A stretch of DNA of 64,000 nucleotides. Source: Chryseobacterium sp. BGARF1 (GTDB taxonomy: Bacteria > Bacteroidota > Bacteroidia > Flavobacteriales > Weeksellaceae). Where the stretch lies: contig NZ_LELA01000079.1 of the NCBI RefSeq assembly GCF_001677955.1, positions 17,838 to 81,837 of the forward strand, in the 5' to 3' direction. Each line of letters starts with the position of its first letter. Positions within the stretch are counted from its first letter, which is position 1. The notes under the pieces are model-generated. The model saw only the letters and a program-made list of their open reading frames with translations. It did no database searches and was not told where the DNA came from. Shown one piece after another: positions 45,301 through 53,737 of the stretch. A program made the translations under genes and the position numbers.

Positions 45301-46020
45301 ATGAAAGATTTTGATCTAGATAATTTAGAACGCCAAAACATTTACGCAGTACCTGAAAATATGTTTAAAAATATTCAGGATAAGGTGTTGAGTGGAGTAA
45401 AAGATTTTGATCTGGAGAATTTAGAACGTAAAAATATTTACAAAGTTTCTGAGAATATATTTGAAGATATTCAGGAAAAGGTTCTAAGCAGAGTTCAAGG
45501 TTTTGATCTGGAAAAATTAGAGCGCCAAAACATTTACGCAGTACCTGAAAATATGTTTGAAAATATTCAGAACAGAGTGATGGGTGAAATAAAGACTGAG
45601 CGAAAAGCTCCAATTTTCAAAATGAATTGGGGATATGCAGCAGCAGCGTCTTTAGCTCTTATTTTTGGGTCGACTTTTGTTTATAATTTAAACTCAGATT
45701 CTTCAACCAATGGAGATTCAAACCTTAACTATACTGATAACAGAACTGCACCTAAGAAAGAAAGTCAACTTGCATATGAAACTTTGGAATCAGATTTAAC
45801 TTCGATAGAAAATCCGAATCAAAGAACTGAAAAACAGATGAATATAAAGTCCATCGTTTCGAAAGTTGCTAATAATGATTCTGAAAAGAAGAATAAAAAA
45901 ACGGTAAAAACGGTTAATGAAATCCATATGAACGAATATTTAGAATCGCTTAACAATTCGGAAATAGCAGAATTGGCAAACAATTCTAGCCAAGATGTTT
46001 ATTTAGATTTATATAATTAA
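45301..46020 (+). CDS. Putative anti-sigma-like membrane protein with three N-terminal repeats
   Basis: The start is set at ATG 45301; an in-frame TTG at 45286 is weaker. The 239-aa product opens with three 32-residue repeats (residues 2-97) of consensus FDLxxLERxNIYxVxENxFxxIQxxV, then a membrane segment (WGYAAAASLALIFGSTFVYNL, about 110-130) and a Ser/Asn/Lys-rich outer part. A single copy of such a motif before a TM helix is typical of this sigma-operon family, so the triplication stands out. Its position next to the sigma gene suggests it holds the sigma factor, which is inference. Confidence 0.7.
   Translation: MKDFDLDNLERQNIYAVPENMFKNIQDKVLSGVKDFDLENLERKNIYKVSENIFEDIQEKVLSRVQGFDLEKLERQNIYAVPENMFENIQNRVMGEIKTERKAPIFKMNWGYAAAASLALIFGSTFVYNLNSDSSTNGDSNLNYTDNRTAPKKESQLAYETLESDLTSIENPNQRTEKQMNIKSIVSKVANNDSEKKNKKTVKTVNEIHMNEYLESLNNSEIAELANNSSQDVYLDLYN
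45304..45591 (+). repeat. Three tandem 96-bp repeats inside the anti-sigma-like gene
   Basis: Units at 45304-45399, 45400-45495 and 45496-45591 are in frame. Units 1 and 3 share long near-identical runs such as CCAAAACATTTACGCAGTAC, suggesting recent duplication or gene conversion. Confidence 0.85.
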
Positions 46021-46027
46021 AAGAAAG

Positions 46028-46540
46028 ATGAAAAAATTATTATTTACACTTTTTATTATCTCAGGTTTGGGGCTCAGCGCACAAATCAAGGATTATGATT
46101 GGAAAAAAATGAATCCCGATCAAAGAAAAGAGGTAATAAACAATCTTTCGCCAGATGAAAGAAAAGCACTTCTTACCCAATTTAGAAATAATATGGTTAT
46201 TGATATGCTGGATGTTGCTCCACAGGATAAAGCTGAGTTTACTGCAATGTACAACGAATATTTAGATAATCAGAAACATATAAAAAATCAATTTGATTCT
46301 AATTTTGATCCTGAAAAACTTTCTGAGGATGAAGCAAAAGTAAAATTGCAGCAAAGTTTTGAAGTAGGTCAAAAACTATTTGATAACAGAAAAAAGTATG
46401 CTGAGAAGATGCAGACTGTGATTCCTTGTCAAAAGGTTTTGAAGCTTTTTCAATCTGAAGGAATGATGAGAGATAAAATGAATGAAAAACACCCTCATGG
46501 TGGTAAAAAAAATACTTCAGGAGCAAAGCAAACTCCATAA
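46028..46540 (+). CDS. Secreted LTXXQ/Spy-like helical protein
   Basis: The 170-aa product has a signal peptide (ending GLSAQ). The mature protein is helical with MNPDQRKEVINNLSPDERKALLTQFRNNMVIDML, resembling LTXXQ/Spy-type stress-sensing or chaperone proteins. The C-terminus is His/Lys rich. It lies 7 nt after the anti-sigma-like gene and closes the sigma operon before a terminator. Confidence 0.65.
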   Translation: MKKLLFTLFIISGLGLSAQIKDYDWKKMNPDQRKEVINNLSPDERKALLTQFRNNMVIDMLDVAPQDKAEFTAMYNEYLDNQKHIKNQFDSNFDPEKLSEDEAKVKLQQSFEVGQKLFDNRKKYAEKMQTVIPCQKVLKLFQSEGMMRDKMNEKHPHGGKKNTSGAKQTP

Positions 46541-46562
46541 TAGTTTATTTTTTTAATGTTGG

Positions 46563-46600
46563 ACGACTCTTACAATTTATTGTAAGGGTCGTTTAGTTTT
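46563..46600 (+). terminator. Terminator of the sigma operon
   Basis: ACGACTCTTACAA (46563-46575) pairs with TTGTAAGGGTCGT (46580-46592, one wobble), followed by TTAGTTTTT. Confidence 0.85.
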
Positions 46601-46611
46601 TAGGAAATATC

Positions 46612-46619
46612 TATTTTTG
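46612..46619 (+). promoter_or_regulatory. -7 element upstream of glycine-zipper protein gene
   Basis: TATTTTTG is an exact TAnnTTTG match, 15 nt before the ATG at 46635. Confidence 0.45.
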
Positions 46620-46634
46620 CAAAAAAAAATAATT

Positions 46635-47669
46635 ATGATAAAAATATTTTTCTTTTTGATTATTTCAATAAGTATCTCTGCCCAAAAAACAGAATTCATT
46701 AAGCTTGATCAAAGTATTAAAGATAGAAAATCTCTTACCAGATCACTTACCTTAATAGATAACAGGACTGATAAAAATATCGGTAAAATAGATGATAAAG
46801 GAGAACTTGTAACTATAAGATTTGAAGATGAAGATTTGAAAAGTCACGTAGAAAGTTGGTTTTTAAAAGACAATAAAAAGACGGGTAATACAGACATTGT
46901 TGTAGTATTGGAAGAATTAAAAGTCTATAATGAGCAAGACTCAGATAAAGAATATCCTTATGCCAAAACCAAAATAAAAGTTTCAAGTTTTCTAAAAAGA
47001 AATAATAATTACTATTTTATTTATCGTTTTGATAATGTGATTGTTTGCAACCCTAAAAGAGTGGCTCACGCACCGAAATATTTGGCTGAGCAGATTTCAG
47101 AGATTATCACAGACTTTATCAAGGCTTCTTATACTAATACGGTTACTTCTTATTCAATTCCTGAAAATGAGATTCATAATTACAGTAAATATTTAAGTAA
47201 AAATTATAATGCTTTAAATAATTCTGAATTAAAAGAGGGAGTTTATACTGATTTTAAAAGCTTTTATAAACAAGAGCCTAATGCGAATTATTCTCTTAAA
47301 AAAAATAAAAATGGTAAAGTGGTAAAACTGATAGATAAAGACGTACAAACTTCTTTATCAGAAATGTATTGCTATGTGGAAGAAGGTAAGGGGTACAAAC
47401 TTACACCAGTGGGTTTTGATGAAATGAAAAAAAATGAAAAAGGATTTTATATTTACTCTTCAAGAGCAAATCTTTTTGAAGAATCCAAAACGGGAGGTGT
47501 TCTTGTTGGCGCTGTTGCAGGAGGAGTTGTAGGCGCTGTTATTGGAGCAGCAATAGATTCTGGCTCGAATAGGAACAGTGGAGCAATAAACGGAATTGGT
47601 TTTAAATCTACTATAGAAGCAAATGTTTATATTGATTCTTTAACAGGAGCTTATGTTTTTGAAAAATAA
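46635..47669 (+). CDS. Secreted protein with C-terminal glycine-zipper segment
   Basis: The start at 46635 gives signal peptide MIKIFFFLIISISISAQ; the frame also opens upstream only from a TTG. The mature ~325 aa includes a beta-rich middle (NTDIVVVLEELKVYNEQ...). Near residue 290 lies VLVGAVAGGVVGAVIGAAIDSGSNR, a glycine-zipper type membrane-associating segment. No known enzyme family was recognised. It is a single gene between two terminator/promoter pairs. Confidence 0.68.
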   Translation: MIKIFFFLIISISISAQKTEFIKLDQSIKDRKSLTRSLTLIDNRTDKNIGKIDDKGELVTIRFEDEDLKSHVESWFLKDNKKTGNTDIVVVLEELKVYNEQDSDKEYPYAKTKIKVSSFLKRNNNYYFIYRFDNVIVCNPKRVAHAPKYLAEQISEIITDFIKASYTNTVTSYSIPENEIHNYSKYLSKNYNALNNSELKEGVYTDFKSFYKQEPNANYSLKKNKNGKVVKLIDKDVQTSLSEMYCYVEEGKGYKLTPVGFDEMKKNEKGFYIYSSRANLFEESKTGGVLVGAVAGGVVGAVIGAAIDSGSNRNSGAINGIGFKSTIEANVYIDSLTGAYVFEK

Positions 47670-47715
47670 TTTCCTCTCCGTAAAATTAAGAATGATAAAT
47701 TATCCTTCAAATTGT

Positions 47716-47723
47716 TATCTTTG
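47716..47723 (+). promoter_or_regulatory. -7 element upstream of lepA
   Basis: TATCTTTG matches TAnnTTTG exactly and lies 19 nt before the lepA ATG. Confidence 0.5.
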
Positions 47724-47742
47724 CAAATTACATAGTTCTTAA

Positions 47743-49539
47743 ATGAAAAACATACGAAATTTTTGCATAATCGCTCATATCGACCACGGTAAATCTACTT
47801 TGGCAGACCGTCTTTTGGAGTACACCAATACGGTGACCCAAAGAGAATTACAATCTCAGACGCTTGATGATATGGATTTGGAGAAAGAACGCGGGATTAC
47901 GATTAAATCTCACGCCATCCAGATGGATTATGAGCTTAATGGCGAAAAATATATATTAAACCTTATTGATACACCGGGACACGTAGATTTTTCTTACGAA
48001 GTTTCTCGTTCGATTGCTGCCTGTGAAGGTGCTCTTTTGATTGTGGATGCTGCGCAAAGTATTCAGGCTCAGACGATTTCGAATTTGTATTTGGCTTTAG
48101 AAAATGATTTGGAAATTATTCCAATCCTTAATAAAATAGATCTTCCGTCTGCAAATCCTGAAGAAGTTACCGATGAAATTATGGGACTTCTAGGTTGTAA
48201 ATACGAAGACGTTCTTCGAGTTTCTGGTAAAACAGGAGAAGGCGTTCATGAACTGCTTGAGCAGATTGTAAATAGGGTTCCACCACCAGTTGGAGATCCA
48301 AATGCGCCACTTCAGGCATTAATTTTTGACTCTGTTTACAATCCGTTCAGAGGTATTGAAGCGTATTTTAAAATTGTTAATGGAAGTATTTCTAAAAACG
48401 AAAAAATCAAATTTTTTGCAACAGGAAAAGAATATGGTGCAGACGAAGTTGGAACTTTAAAACTAAAGCAAGTACCCAAAAAAACGGTGGAGTGTGGTGA
48501 CGTAGGTTATCTTATTTCCGGTATTAAAGATGCTCGTGAAGTAAAAGTAGGAGATACCATTACTTCTTTTGTAAATCCTGCTGATGGACCGATTGATGGT
48601 TTTGAAGAAGTAAAACCAATGGTTTTTGCCGGAATTTATCCTATCGAATCTGAAGATTTCGAAGAATTAAGATTTTCATTAGAAAAATTAAGATTAAATG
48701 ATGCTTCTTTAGTTTTCGAACCTGAAAGCTCAGCAGCATTAGGTTTTGGTTTCCGTTGCGGATTCTTAGGAATGCTTCACATGGAAATTGTTCAGGAACG
48801 TTTGGAAAGAGAATTTAACATGAACGTGATTACTACGGTTCCCAACGTTTCGTATCACGGATATTCTAAAAAAGATCCTGATACAGCCATCTTGATTAAC
48901 AACCCGTCTGAAATGATTGATCCCAATCTTTTAGATAGAGTGGAAGAACCATATATCAAAGCTTCTATCATTACAAAATCTGATTTCGTTGGAGCGGTAA
49001 TGACATTGTGTATTGAGAAAAGAGGTGAAATTGTTAACCAAAGTTATTTGACAGCTGATAGAGTAGAACTAACCTTCAATATGCCTTTGGCGGAAGTTGT
49101 TTTCGATTTCTATGACAGATTAAAATCTATTTCTAAAGGATATGCTTCATTCGATTATTCACCAATCGGAATGCGTGCTTCTAAATTAGTGAAAATGGAT
49201 ATTCTTATTAATGGAGATATGGTGGATGCTTTATCTTCATTAATTCACGATTCTAATGCCTATTACATTGGTAAAAGAATGTGTGAGAAATTGCGTGAAC
49301 TAATTCCTAGACAACAGTTTGATATTGCTGTTCAGGCTGCTTTAGGAGCGAAAGTTATTGCGAGAGAAACCATTAAAGCGTTAAGAAAAGACGTTACCGC
49401 AAAATGTTACGGTGGAGATATTTCAAGAAAGAGAAAGCTTCTTGAAAAGCAGAAAGAAGGTAAGAAAAAGATGAAGCAAATTGGTAGAGTAGAAGTTCCG
49501 CAATCAGCATTTATGGCTGTTTTGAAACTGAATGACTAG
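47743..49539 (+). CDS. lepA: Elongation factor 4 (LepA) GTPase
   Basis: LepA is a ribosome-associated GTPase. The 598-aa product has G1 AHIDHGKST, switch/G2 ERGITIK, G3 DTPGHVDF, G4 NKID, EF-G-like domains II, III and V, and the LepA-specific C-terminal domain ending [23 protein letters not shown]. It lacks EF-G domain IV. The length is typical. A strong terminator follows. Confidence 0.97.
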   Translation: MKNIRNFCIIAHIDHGKSTLADRLLEYTNTVTQRELQSQTLDDMDLEKERGITIKSHAIQMDYELNGEKYILNLIDTPGHVDFSYEVSRSIAACEGALLIVDAAQSIQAQTISNLYLALENDLEIIPILNKIDLPSANPEEVTDEIMGLLGCKYEDVLRVSGKTGEGVHELLEQIVNRVPPPVGDPNAPLQALIFDSVYNPFRGIEAYFKIVNGSISKNEKIKFFATGKEYGADEVGTLKLKQVPKKTVECGDVGYLISGIKDAREVKVGDTITSFVNPADGPIDGFEEVKPMVFAGIYPIESEDFEELRFSLEKLRLNDASLVFEPESSAALGFGFRCGFLGMLHMEIVQERLEREFNMNVITTVPNVSYHGYSKKDPDTAILINNPSEMIDPNLLDRVEEPYIKASIITKSDFVGAVMTLCIEKRGEIVNQSYLTADRVELTFNMPLAEVVFDFYDRLKSISKGYASFDYSPIGMRASKLVKMDILINGDMVDALSSLIHDSNAYYIGKRMCEKLRELIPRQQFDIAVQAALGAKVIARETIKALRKDVTAKCYGGDISRKRKLLEKQKEGKKKMKQIGRVEVPQSAFMAVLKLND

Positions 49540-49563
49540 TATTATCGATGTATTTTAAAATAT

Positions 49564-49597
49564 AAATCCGCAGAAATTTTCTGCGGATTTTTTTATT
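49564..49597 (+). terminator. lepA terminator
   Basis: AAATCCGCAGAA (49564-49575) pairs perfectly with TTCTGCGGATTT (49579-49590), followed by TTTTATT. Confidence 0.92.
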
Positions 49598-50381
49598 GTA
49601 GAAAATGAGTATTTCTTTGTTTTTTGATAATTTCTTCGTTGATTGAAGTTTCAAACTCTTTTGATGTAGCTTTAAAAAAAGAAATTTTTGCCTTTCTTTT
49701 TTTTCCTTTTTTCAGATGTGGAAATGAATAAATCAGAATTTCGTTTGGTTTTAATTCAAAATAAGGATTTTTAGGAGATCCCATTCCACATATTAAATAA
49801 TCACTGTTTCTGATATATTGGAATTTCTTATCATTGAGAACATATAATCCAACAGCTTGTGCTTCGATGGGAATTCTCAAAGTTTTAGATGAAATATTTT
49901 TAATGAAAACAGGAAACGCTTTATATCTTTTTACTTCTTTTGTTTCGTAATTTCTTGCATAAAGCGGAATAGTGTCCTTTTCTTTGACGATAATTTGAGT
50001 TGTTTGATTATTTATAGTTTCATATAAATCTTCTTCAGTTTCTTTAATTTGAATAGCTTCAAGATTAAAGAATGGTCTGTATATAAAATTGATAGAATCT
50101 TCAAAGCGTTTTCTAACCTGTATATTTTCTTCCGTGTTTTCATTAATTTTCGGTGGTGCGGGTGGTGGTGGAAAAATGTATTTATAGTATTTTACATTAA
50201 TTACGGAAGTGTCTTTACCAATATAAATTAAGGAAGTTCCCATTTCATTCATATCATCGTTAAAATTCTGAAAAGTCAATTTCTCATTTTTCGGAAAATT
50301 TAAAACAATATCATCTGCAAAAGATTTTTCTTCCTTGCAGCTCATCAGGAATACAATTAAAATCAAAAGTAACTTATTCAT
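49593..50381 (-). CDS. Lipoprotein of unknown function
   Basis: The 262-aa product has lipobox MNKLLLILIVFLMSC (Cys15). The mature region is beta-rich, with a proline cluster (IFPPPPAPPKINENTEE) near residue 70 and a C-terminal KPNEILIYSFPHLKKGKKRKAKISF segment. No family was recognised. It is convergent with lepA and lies downstream of the DUF1579 lipoprotein, which has its own terminator, so it is probably independent. Confidence 0.65.
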   Translation of the reverse strand: MNKLLLILIVFLMSCKEEKSFADDIVLNFPKNEKLTFQNFNDDMNEMGTSLIYIGKDTSVINVKYYKYIFPPPPAPPKINENTEENIQVRKRFEDSINFIYRPFFNLEAIQIKETEEDLYETINNQTTQIIVKEKDTIPLYARNYETKEVKRYKAFPVFIKNISSKTLRIPIEAQAVGLYVLNDKKFQYIRNSDYLICGMGSPKNPYFELKPNEILIYSFPHLKKGKKRKAKISFFKATSKEFETSINEEIIKKQRNTHFLQ

Positions 50382-50412
50382 TCAAATCTTTTTCTAAGAA
50401 TCTTGAATGTAC

Positions 50413-50438
50413 AAAAAAACCGCTTCAAGAGAAACGGT
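50413..50438 (-). terminator. Terminator of the DUF1579 gene (minus strand)
   Basis: ACCGCTTC (50419-50426) pairs with GAAACGGT (50431-50438) with one mismatch. On the minus strand it runs into a T7 tract (A at 50413-50419). Confidence 0.75.
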
Positions 50439-50445
50439 CTAGATT

Positions 50446-51081
50446 TTATTTTTTCGTGTATTTTATTTCCATTGTTTTGTACTCTTTGCCTGTTTTAGAA
50501 TCAGGGCCGTACATTTCTAATGTTTGATGAGTATCATCTACAAAAGTATAGACTTCTCTCATATTACAGTCTTTTCCAGGTCTTGTAGGATCTGTCATTT
50601 TTCCTTTAAATTCAATTGATCTTTTGGATGCATCCCAGTCGCCTTCCATGGTCATCAATCCAGTTCCCATATTGTCGATCCAGGTGCTTACAAATTTCTT
50701 TTTAGCATTGTCATAGCCAGTAATGCTCATTCCTTCAAAGGGCATTCCCATAAAATTTCCTTTGTGCTCGCTGGATTGATATCGTCCATCAAAGATCATT
50801 TTATTGGTTGTTGTCGATGTACTTGTCATAGGTTTTCCGCCATCTTCCATCCACATCGTATTTTCTCCTGACCAAACTCCATCAGATTTTGCCAGCATTT
50901 TCTGCATATCTCCTGGTGTAGCAAAATCCATCCATGCTTTATTTGCCGTTGCAGAATCTACCGGTTTCCATTCTTCGTTGGCGATAGGATCTGTTTCTGT
51001 TGAAGTTTTCACGTCGATTTTTGCTTTATCACAAGCGATAAATAGAAGAACAGCGCTGGCTGCAAAGAATAAATTTTTCAT
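50446..51081 (-). CDS. DUF1579-domain lipoprotein
   Basis: The 211-aa product has lipobox AVLLFIAC (Cys17). The mature part matches DUF1579: GVWSGENTMWMEDGG, STTTNKMIFDGRYQSSEHKGNFMGMPFEGMSITGYDNAKKKFVSTWIDNMGTGLMTMEGDWD. This beta-barrel-like family has unknown function. It is divergent from nrtR. Confidence 0.8.
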   Translation of the reverse strand: MKNLFFAASAVLLFIACDKAKIDVKTSTETDPIANEEWKPVDSATANKAWMDFATPGDMQKMLAKSDGVWSGENTMWMEDGGKPMTSTSTTTNKMIFDGRYQSSEHKGNFMGMPFEGMSITGYDNAKKKFVSTWIDNMGTGLMTMEGDWDASKRSIEFKGKMTDPTRPGKDCNMREVYTFVDDTHQTLEMYGPDSKTGKEYKTMEIKYTKK

Positions 51082-51149
51082 AATTGTTTAGTTTTAAGTT
51101 GTTTATAAATGTAGCAAAAAATAGAATTCGAAAAATTATTATTTTAATC

Positions 51150-51194
51150 TTGAAAATGAAATTTCTAATTGTTATTTTTGTGTAATCGTAACGC
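51150..51194 (+). promoter_or_regulatory. nrtR promoter with overlapping operator 1
   Basis: TTG at 51150-51152, a 20-nt spacer and TATTTTTG (51173-51180) form a good -33/-7 promoter. The operator GTGTAATCGTAACGC (51180-51194) begins on the last base of the -7 element and covers the expected start site, so binding should block transcription. The same sequence pattern recurs twice before NADAR. Confidence 0.75.
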
Positions 51195-51204
51195 AAATTA
51201 AATT

Positions 51205-51900
51205 ATGGATTCTCCTAAAAAATTACAGGATATAAAAGTTGCTGTAGACGCAGTTATTTTCGGATATTTTGATAAAAAAGACCTTCAGATTCTTTTAATT
51301 AAAAGAAATATTGAACCCTTCAAAGGCGGGTGGGCACTTCCCGGAGGCTTAGTTTTAGATGATGAAGATCTCGACGACGCCGTAAAAAGAGAACTTCACG
51401 AAGAAGCCGGAATAAAACCCGATTTTTTAGAACAACTCTACACTTTTGGTAAAGTAGGTCGAGATCCTAGAAATAGAGTGGTTTCAGTGGCTTATTTAGG
51501 CCTGGTTAATCCTTCTTATCATGAATTGTTTGCTGACTCTGATGCTGATGATGCACAATGGTTCAGCGTTAATAAACTTCCTAAGCTCGCTTTTGACCAT
51601 GATAAAATTATTGATATTGCATTAAAAAGACTTCGTACAAAAATTCAATATCAGCCAATTGGATTTAATCTTTTGAATGATGAATTTGTATTTTCTGAGC
51701 TTGAAAATCTCTATAAAACCATTATTGGACAGGAAATTGACCGTCGAAATTTCAGAAAAAAAATCATGAGTTACGGGTTATTGAACGAAACGAATAATTT
51801 AAGAAAAGAAGGCAGTGGTAGACCAGGGAAACTATTTACTTTCAATCAGGAGAAATATAAAGAGCTTGAAGAGCAGGGATTTTATTTTGAGATCAAATGA
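51205..51900 (+). CDS. nrtR: NrtR-type Nudix/winged-helix transcriptional regulator
   Basis: The 231-aa protein has an N-terminal Nudix domain (about 10-140). Its Nudix box GGLVLDDEDLDDAVKRELHEEAGI is complete (Gx5Ex7REUxEExGU). The C-terminal winged helix (about 150-225) reads DRRNFRKKIMSYGLLNE...GRPGKLFTFNQEKYKELEEQGF. NrtR family members regulate NAD or sugar metabolism genes and respond to ADP-ribose. Because the catalytic box is intact, it may also hydrolyse its ligand. It is divergent from DUF1579, preceded by an operator-like site, and heads the NAD/ADP-ribose island. Confidence 0.88.
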   Translation: MDSPKKLQDIKVAVDAVIFGYFDKKDLQILLIKRNIEPFKGGWALPGGLVLDDEDLDDAVKRELHEEAGIKPDFLEQLYTFGKVGRDPRNRVVSVAYLGLVNPSYHELFADSDADDAQWFSVNKLPKLAFDHDKIIDIALKRLRTKIQYQPIGFNLLNDEFVFSELENLYKTIIGQEIDRRNFRKKIMSYGLLNETNNLRKEGSGRPGKLFTFNQEKYKELEEQGFYFEIK

Positions 51901-51971
51901 TGTTTTAAACGCGAATGACACAAATATTTTTCACAAATAAACGATTTTCGATACAATATTTTACATCAATA

Positions 51972-51998
51972 GGAACGGGCTTTAGTCCGTTTTTTTAT
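51972..51998 (+). terminator. nrtR terminator
   Basis: A short stem, ACGGGC/GTCCGT with loop TTTA, is followed by TTTTTTT, 72 nt after the nrtR stop. The flanking GTGTCATT/AATGACAC words suggest it sits in a small dispersed element. Confidence 0.65.
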
Positions 51999-52135
51999 GA
52001 ATAAACAATCTATCGGCCTTAGCCAAAACTTAAGAGTAAAATAGTCAAGTGTGTCATTTGTGAAAAAAAATTGTGTAATTAGTATTTCAATAAATTGAAA
52101 TTTTAACCTTGAAAATCAATTAATTAAAATATTTA

Positions 52136-52150
52136 GTGTAAAATTAACAC
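52136..52150 (+). promoter_or_regulatory. Operator 2 (predicted NrtR site) upstream of NADAR
   Basis: GTGTAAAATTAACAC fits the pattern GTGTAA-n3-TAACRC found at the two promoters of this locus. It lies upstream of the -33 element of the NADAR promoter, 54 bp (about five helical turns) from operator 3, a spacing that would allow cooperative binding. Confidence 0.65.
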
Positions 52151-52157
52151 AAATAAA

Positions 52158-52204
52158 TTTGGATAATAAAACCATAATCTTTTACATTTGTGTAATAATA
52201 ACAC
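52158..52204 (+). promoter_or_regulatory. NADAR promoter with overlapping operator 3
   Basis: TTTG at 52158-52161, a 21-nt spacer and TACATTTG (52183-52190) form the promoter. GTGTAATAATAACAC (52190-52204) starts on the last base of the -7 element, the same geometry as at nrtR. The ATG at 52209 lies only 4 nt beyond, so the transcript would be nearly leaderless. Confidence 0.75.
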
Positions 52205-52208
52205 AATC

Positions 52209-52289
52209 ATGAAATGCACATTAGAAAATATCATTGAAAAAATTCAGAGAAAAGAAAAATTAGATTTTCTATTCTTTTAGGGACATACT
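52209..52289 (+). other. 5' fragment of the NADAR gene, cut by an in-frame TAG (52278-52280)
   Basis: From ATG 52209 the frame encodes MKCTLENIIEKIQRKEKLD plus FLFF, then TAG, then GHTV and on in the same frame into the NADAR body at 52290. NADAR proteins of this subgroup have FFWGHT at this place, so TAG replaces a Trp codon (TGG) by one base. The fragment is positioned correctly behind the promoter. This could be a real nonsense mutation, a read-through site or a sequencing error. Confidence 0.8.
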
Positions 52290-52751
52290 GTGAAAGAAGA
52301 AATTACAAAAGCATGTTTTAGTCAGTGGTTTCCTTATGAATTTGAAGAAAATGGAATGAGTTATAAAACTGCTGAACATTATATGATGGCTGGAAAAGCT
52401 AAATTATTTAATGATCTTGAAACTTTAGAGCAAATTTTAAAAGCAGAAACTCCAAATCAGGCAAAAAATTTAGGAAGAAAAGTCAAAAACTTTGATACTC
52501 AAATTTGGGATGAAAATAAATATAAGATTGTAAAACAGGCGAATCTGTTGAAATTTTCACAAAACGAAAAACTTAAAGAATTCTTGCTTTCAACGAACGA
52601 TAAAATTTTAGTAGAAGCAAGTCCTTACGATACAATTTGGGGAATTGGGATGCTGGAAACCGACTCAAAAGCGAAAAATCCACAACAATGGAATGGTGAA
52701 AATTTATTAGGATTTGCTTTAATGGAAGTAAGAGACGAATTAAGAGGATAA
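52290..52751 (+). CDS. NADAR-domain protein (ADP-ribose N-glycosidase family), N-terminus interrupted
   Basis: The open part begins at a GTG and encodes CFSQWFPYEFEENGMSYKTAEHYMMAGKAKLFND (with the active-site Glu of TAEHYM) and continues to SPYDTIWGIGMLETDSKAKNPQQWNGENLLGFALMEVRDEL. These are clear NADAR motifs. Family members cleave ADP-ribosyl-riboflavin intermediates or remove ADP-ribose from guanine in DNA. The protein made from this GTG would lack the conserved FFWGHT segment encoded upstream of the TAG, so activity is doubtful. The 2OG oxygenase gene follows after 30 nt. Confidence 0.82.
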   Translation: MKEEITKACFSQWFPYEFEENGMSYKTAEHYMMAGKAKLFNDLETLEQILKAETPNQAKNLGRKVKNFDTQIWDENKYKIVKQANLLKFSQNEKLKEFLLSTNDKILVEASPYDTIWGIGMLETDSKAKNPQQWNGENLLGFALMEVRDELRG

Positions 52752-52781
52752 AAACACAAAACCAAACACAAAATATTGATC

Positions 52782-53330
52782 ATGAAAAAGACAGAATTAC
52801 ACCCGCAAATTTTCATAATTGAGAATTTCCTGACTGATGAAGAATGTGATCATTATATTGAATTGACCAAAGATAAAGTCTTTGAAGAGGCCAAAATCAA
52901 TATGGGAGGTCGACAAATGATGAGTAAAGGCGTTCGAAATAACGACCGACTGATGATTTTTGATAATGATTTGGCTGAAAACCTCTTTCAAAAAGCAGTT
53001 GAATTTCTTCCTCAGACTCATGAAGATTATAGTGTTTTGGACTTTAATGAAATGTTCAGAATTTATAAATATTCTTCAGGACAGATATTCAAAATGCATA
53101 GAGACGGAAGCTACATCAGAAATGAAAATGAGAAAAGTTTTTACACTTTTTTGATTTATCTGAATGACGATTTTGATGGTGGAGAAACAGAATTCGAAAA
53201 TTTATTCACTGTTGCTCCGAAGAAAGGTTCTGCATTGGTTTTTTACCATCCTTTAAGACATGAAGGAAAAACTTTAATCAGTGGTTTAAAATACGTTTTG
53301 AGAACAGATGTAATGTACTCTAAAAAATAA
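52782..53330 (+). CDS. 2-oxoglutarate/Fe(II)-dependent prolyl-4-hydroxylase-like oxygenase
   Basis: The start is set at ATG 52782 (MKKTELHPQIFIIENFLTDEECDHYIELTKDKVFEEA). The 182-aa product shows FKMHRDG (HxD iron ligands), GGETEFENL, the distal His in LRHEGKTLISGLKYVLRTDVMY and the 2OG-binding Lys/Arg in that segment. It belongs to the P4H-alpha superfamily. The target may be a protein side chain or a small molecule. Its place inside an ADP-ribose gene set suggests a substrate connected with that pathway, which is inference. Confidence 0.85.
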   Translation: MKKTELHPQIFIIENFLTDEECDHYIELTKDKVFEEAKINMGGRQMMSKGVRNNDRLMIFDNDLAENLFQKAVEFLPQTHEDYSVLDFNEMFRIYKYSSGQIFKMHRDGSYIRNENEKSFYTFLIYLNDDFDGGETEFENLFTVAPKKGSALVFYHPLRHEGKTLISGLKYVLRTDVMYSKK

Positions 53331-53370
53331 TTCGAAAAGAATTAAAGTAAAACCATGCAGCTTTTAATTA

Positions 53371-53385
53371 GCGTAAAAACAACAC
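53371..53385 (+). promoter_or_regulatory. Weak operator-like sequence before the coiled-coil/vWA genes
   Basis: GCGTAAAAACAACAC matches ten of the twelve fixed positions of the proposed operator GTGTAA-n3-TAACAC and lies 16 nt before the ATG at 53399. No TAnnTTTG is present beside it, so it may be chance. Confidence 0.25.
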
Positions 53386-53398
53386 AAAAAAATGAATT

Positions 53399-53734
53399 AT
53401 GGAAGAAGACTTAAAACCCAGATTTATCGAGTCATTACAAAGAAATAATGACCAGATAAGAGAAGACCGAGCCAGAACTATTGGAGAAGATTCGGAGTTG
53501 ATATACAGGCGAAGAGTAGAAGATATCGAACTGAAAATAAAAAGACTTGAAAGAGAGCAGGAAGGCTTGATCGACATTAGTCCTTTAGACAAAAACAGCT
53601 TAACATTTGTTGATTTTCAGCCGGAAGCATTTGTTCAAAAAGACATAGAATTATCATTAACAATCAGAAATTTAAATATTCAACTAGAAGTTTCGGTAAA
53701 GAGATTTGAGTATTTATTTGGCAAAAAATTTTAA
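53399..53734 (+). CDS. Small coiled-coil protein of unknown function
   Basis: The 111-aa hydrophilic protein is helical in its first half (FIESLQRNNDQIREDRARTIGEDSELIYRRRVEDIELKIKRLEREQEGLIDI), with a conserved-looking C-terminal ELSLTIRNLNIQLEVSVKRFEYLFG. No family was recognised. It is joined to the vWA gene with a 3-nt gap, so the pair may work as a complex. Confidence 0.7.
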   Translation: MEEDLKPRFIESLQRNNDQIREDRARTIGEDSELIYRRRVEDIELKIKRLEREQEGLIDISPLDKNSLTFVDFQPEAFVQKDIELSLTIRNLNIQLEVSVKRFEYLFGKKF

Positions 53735-53737
53735 GTT

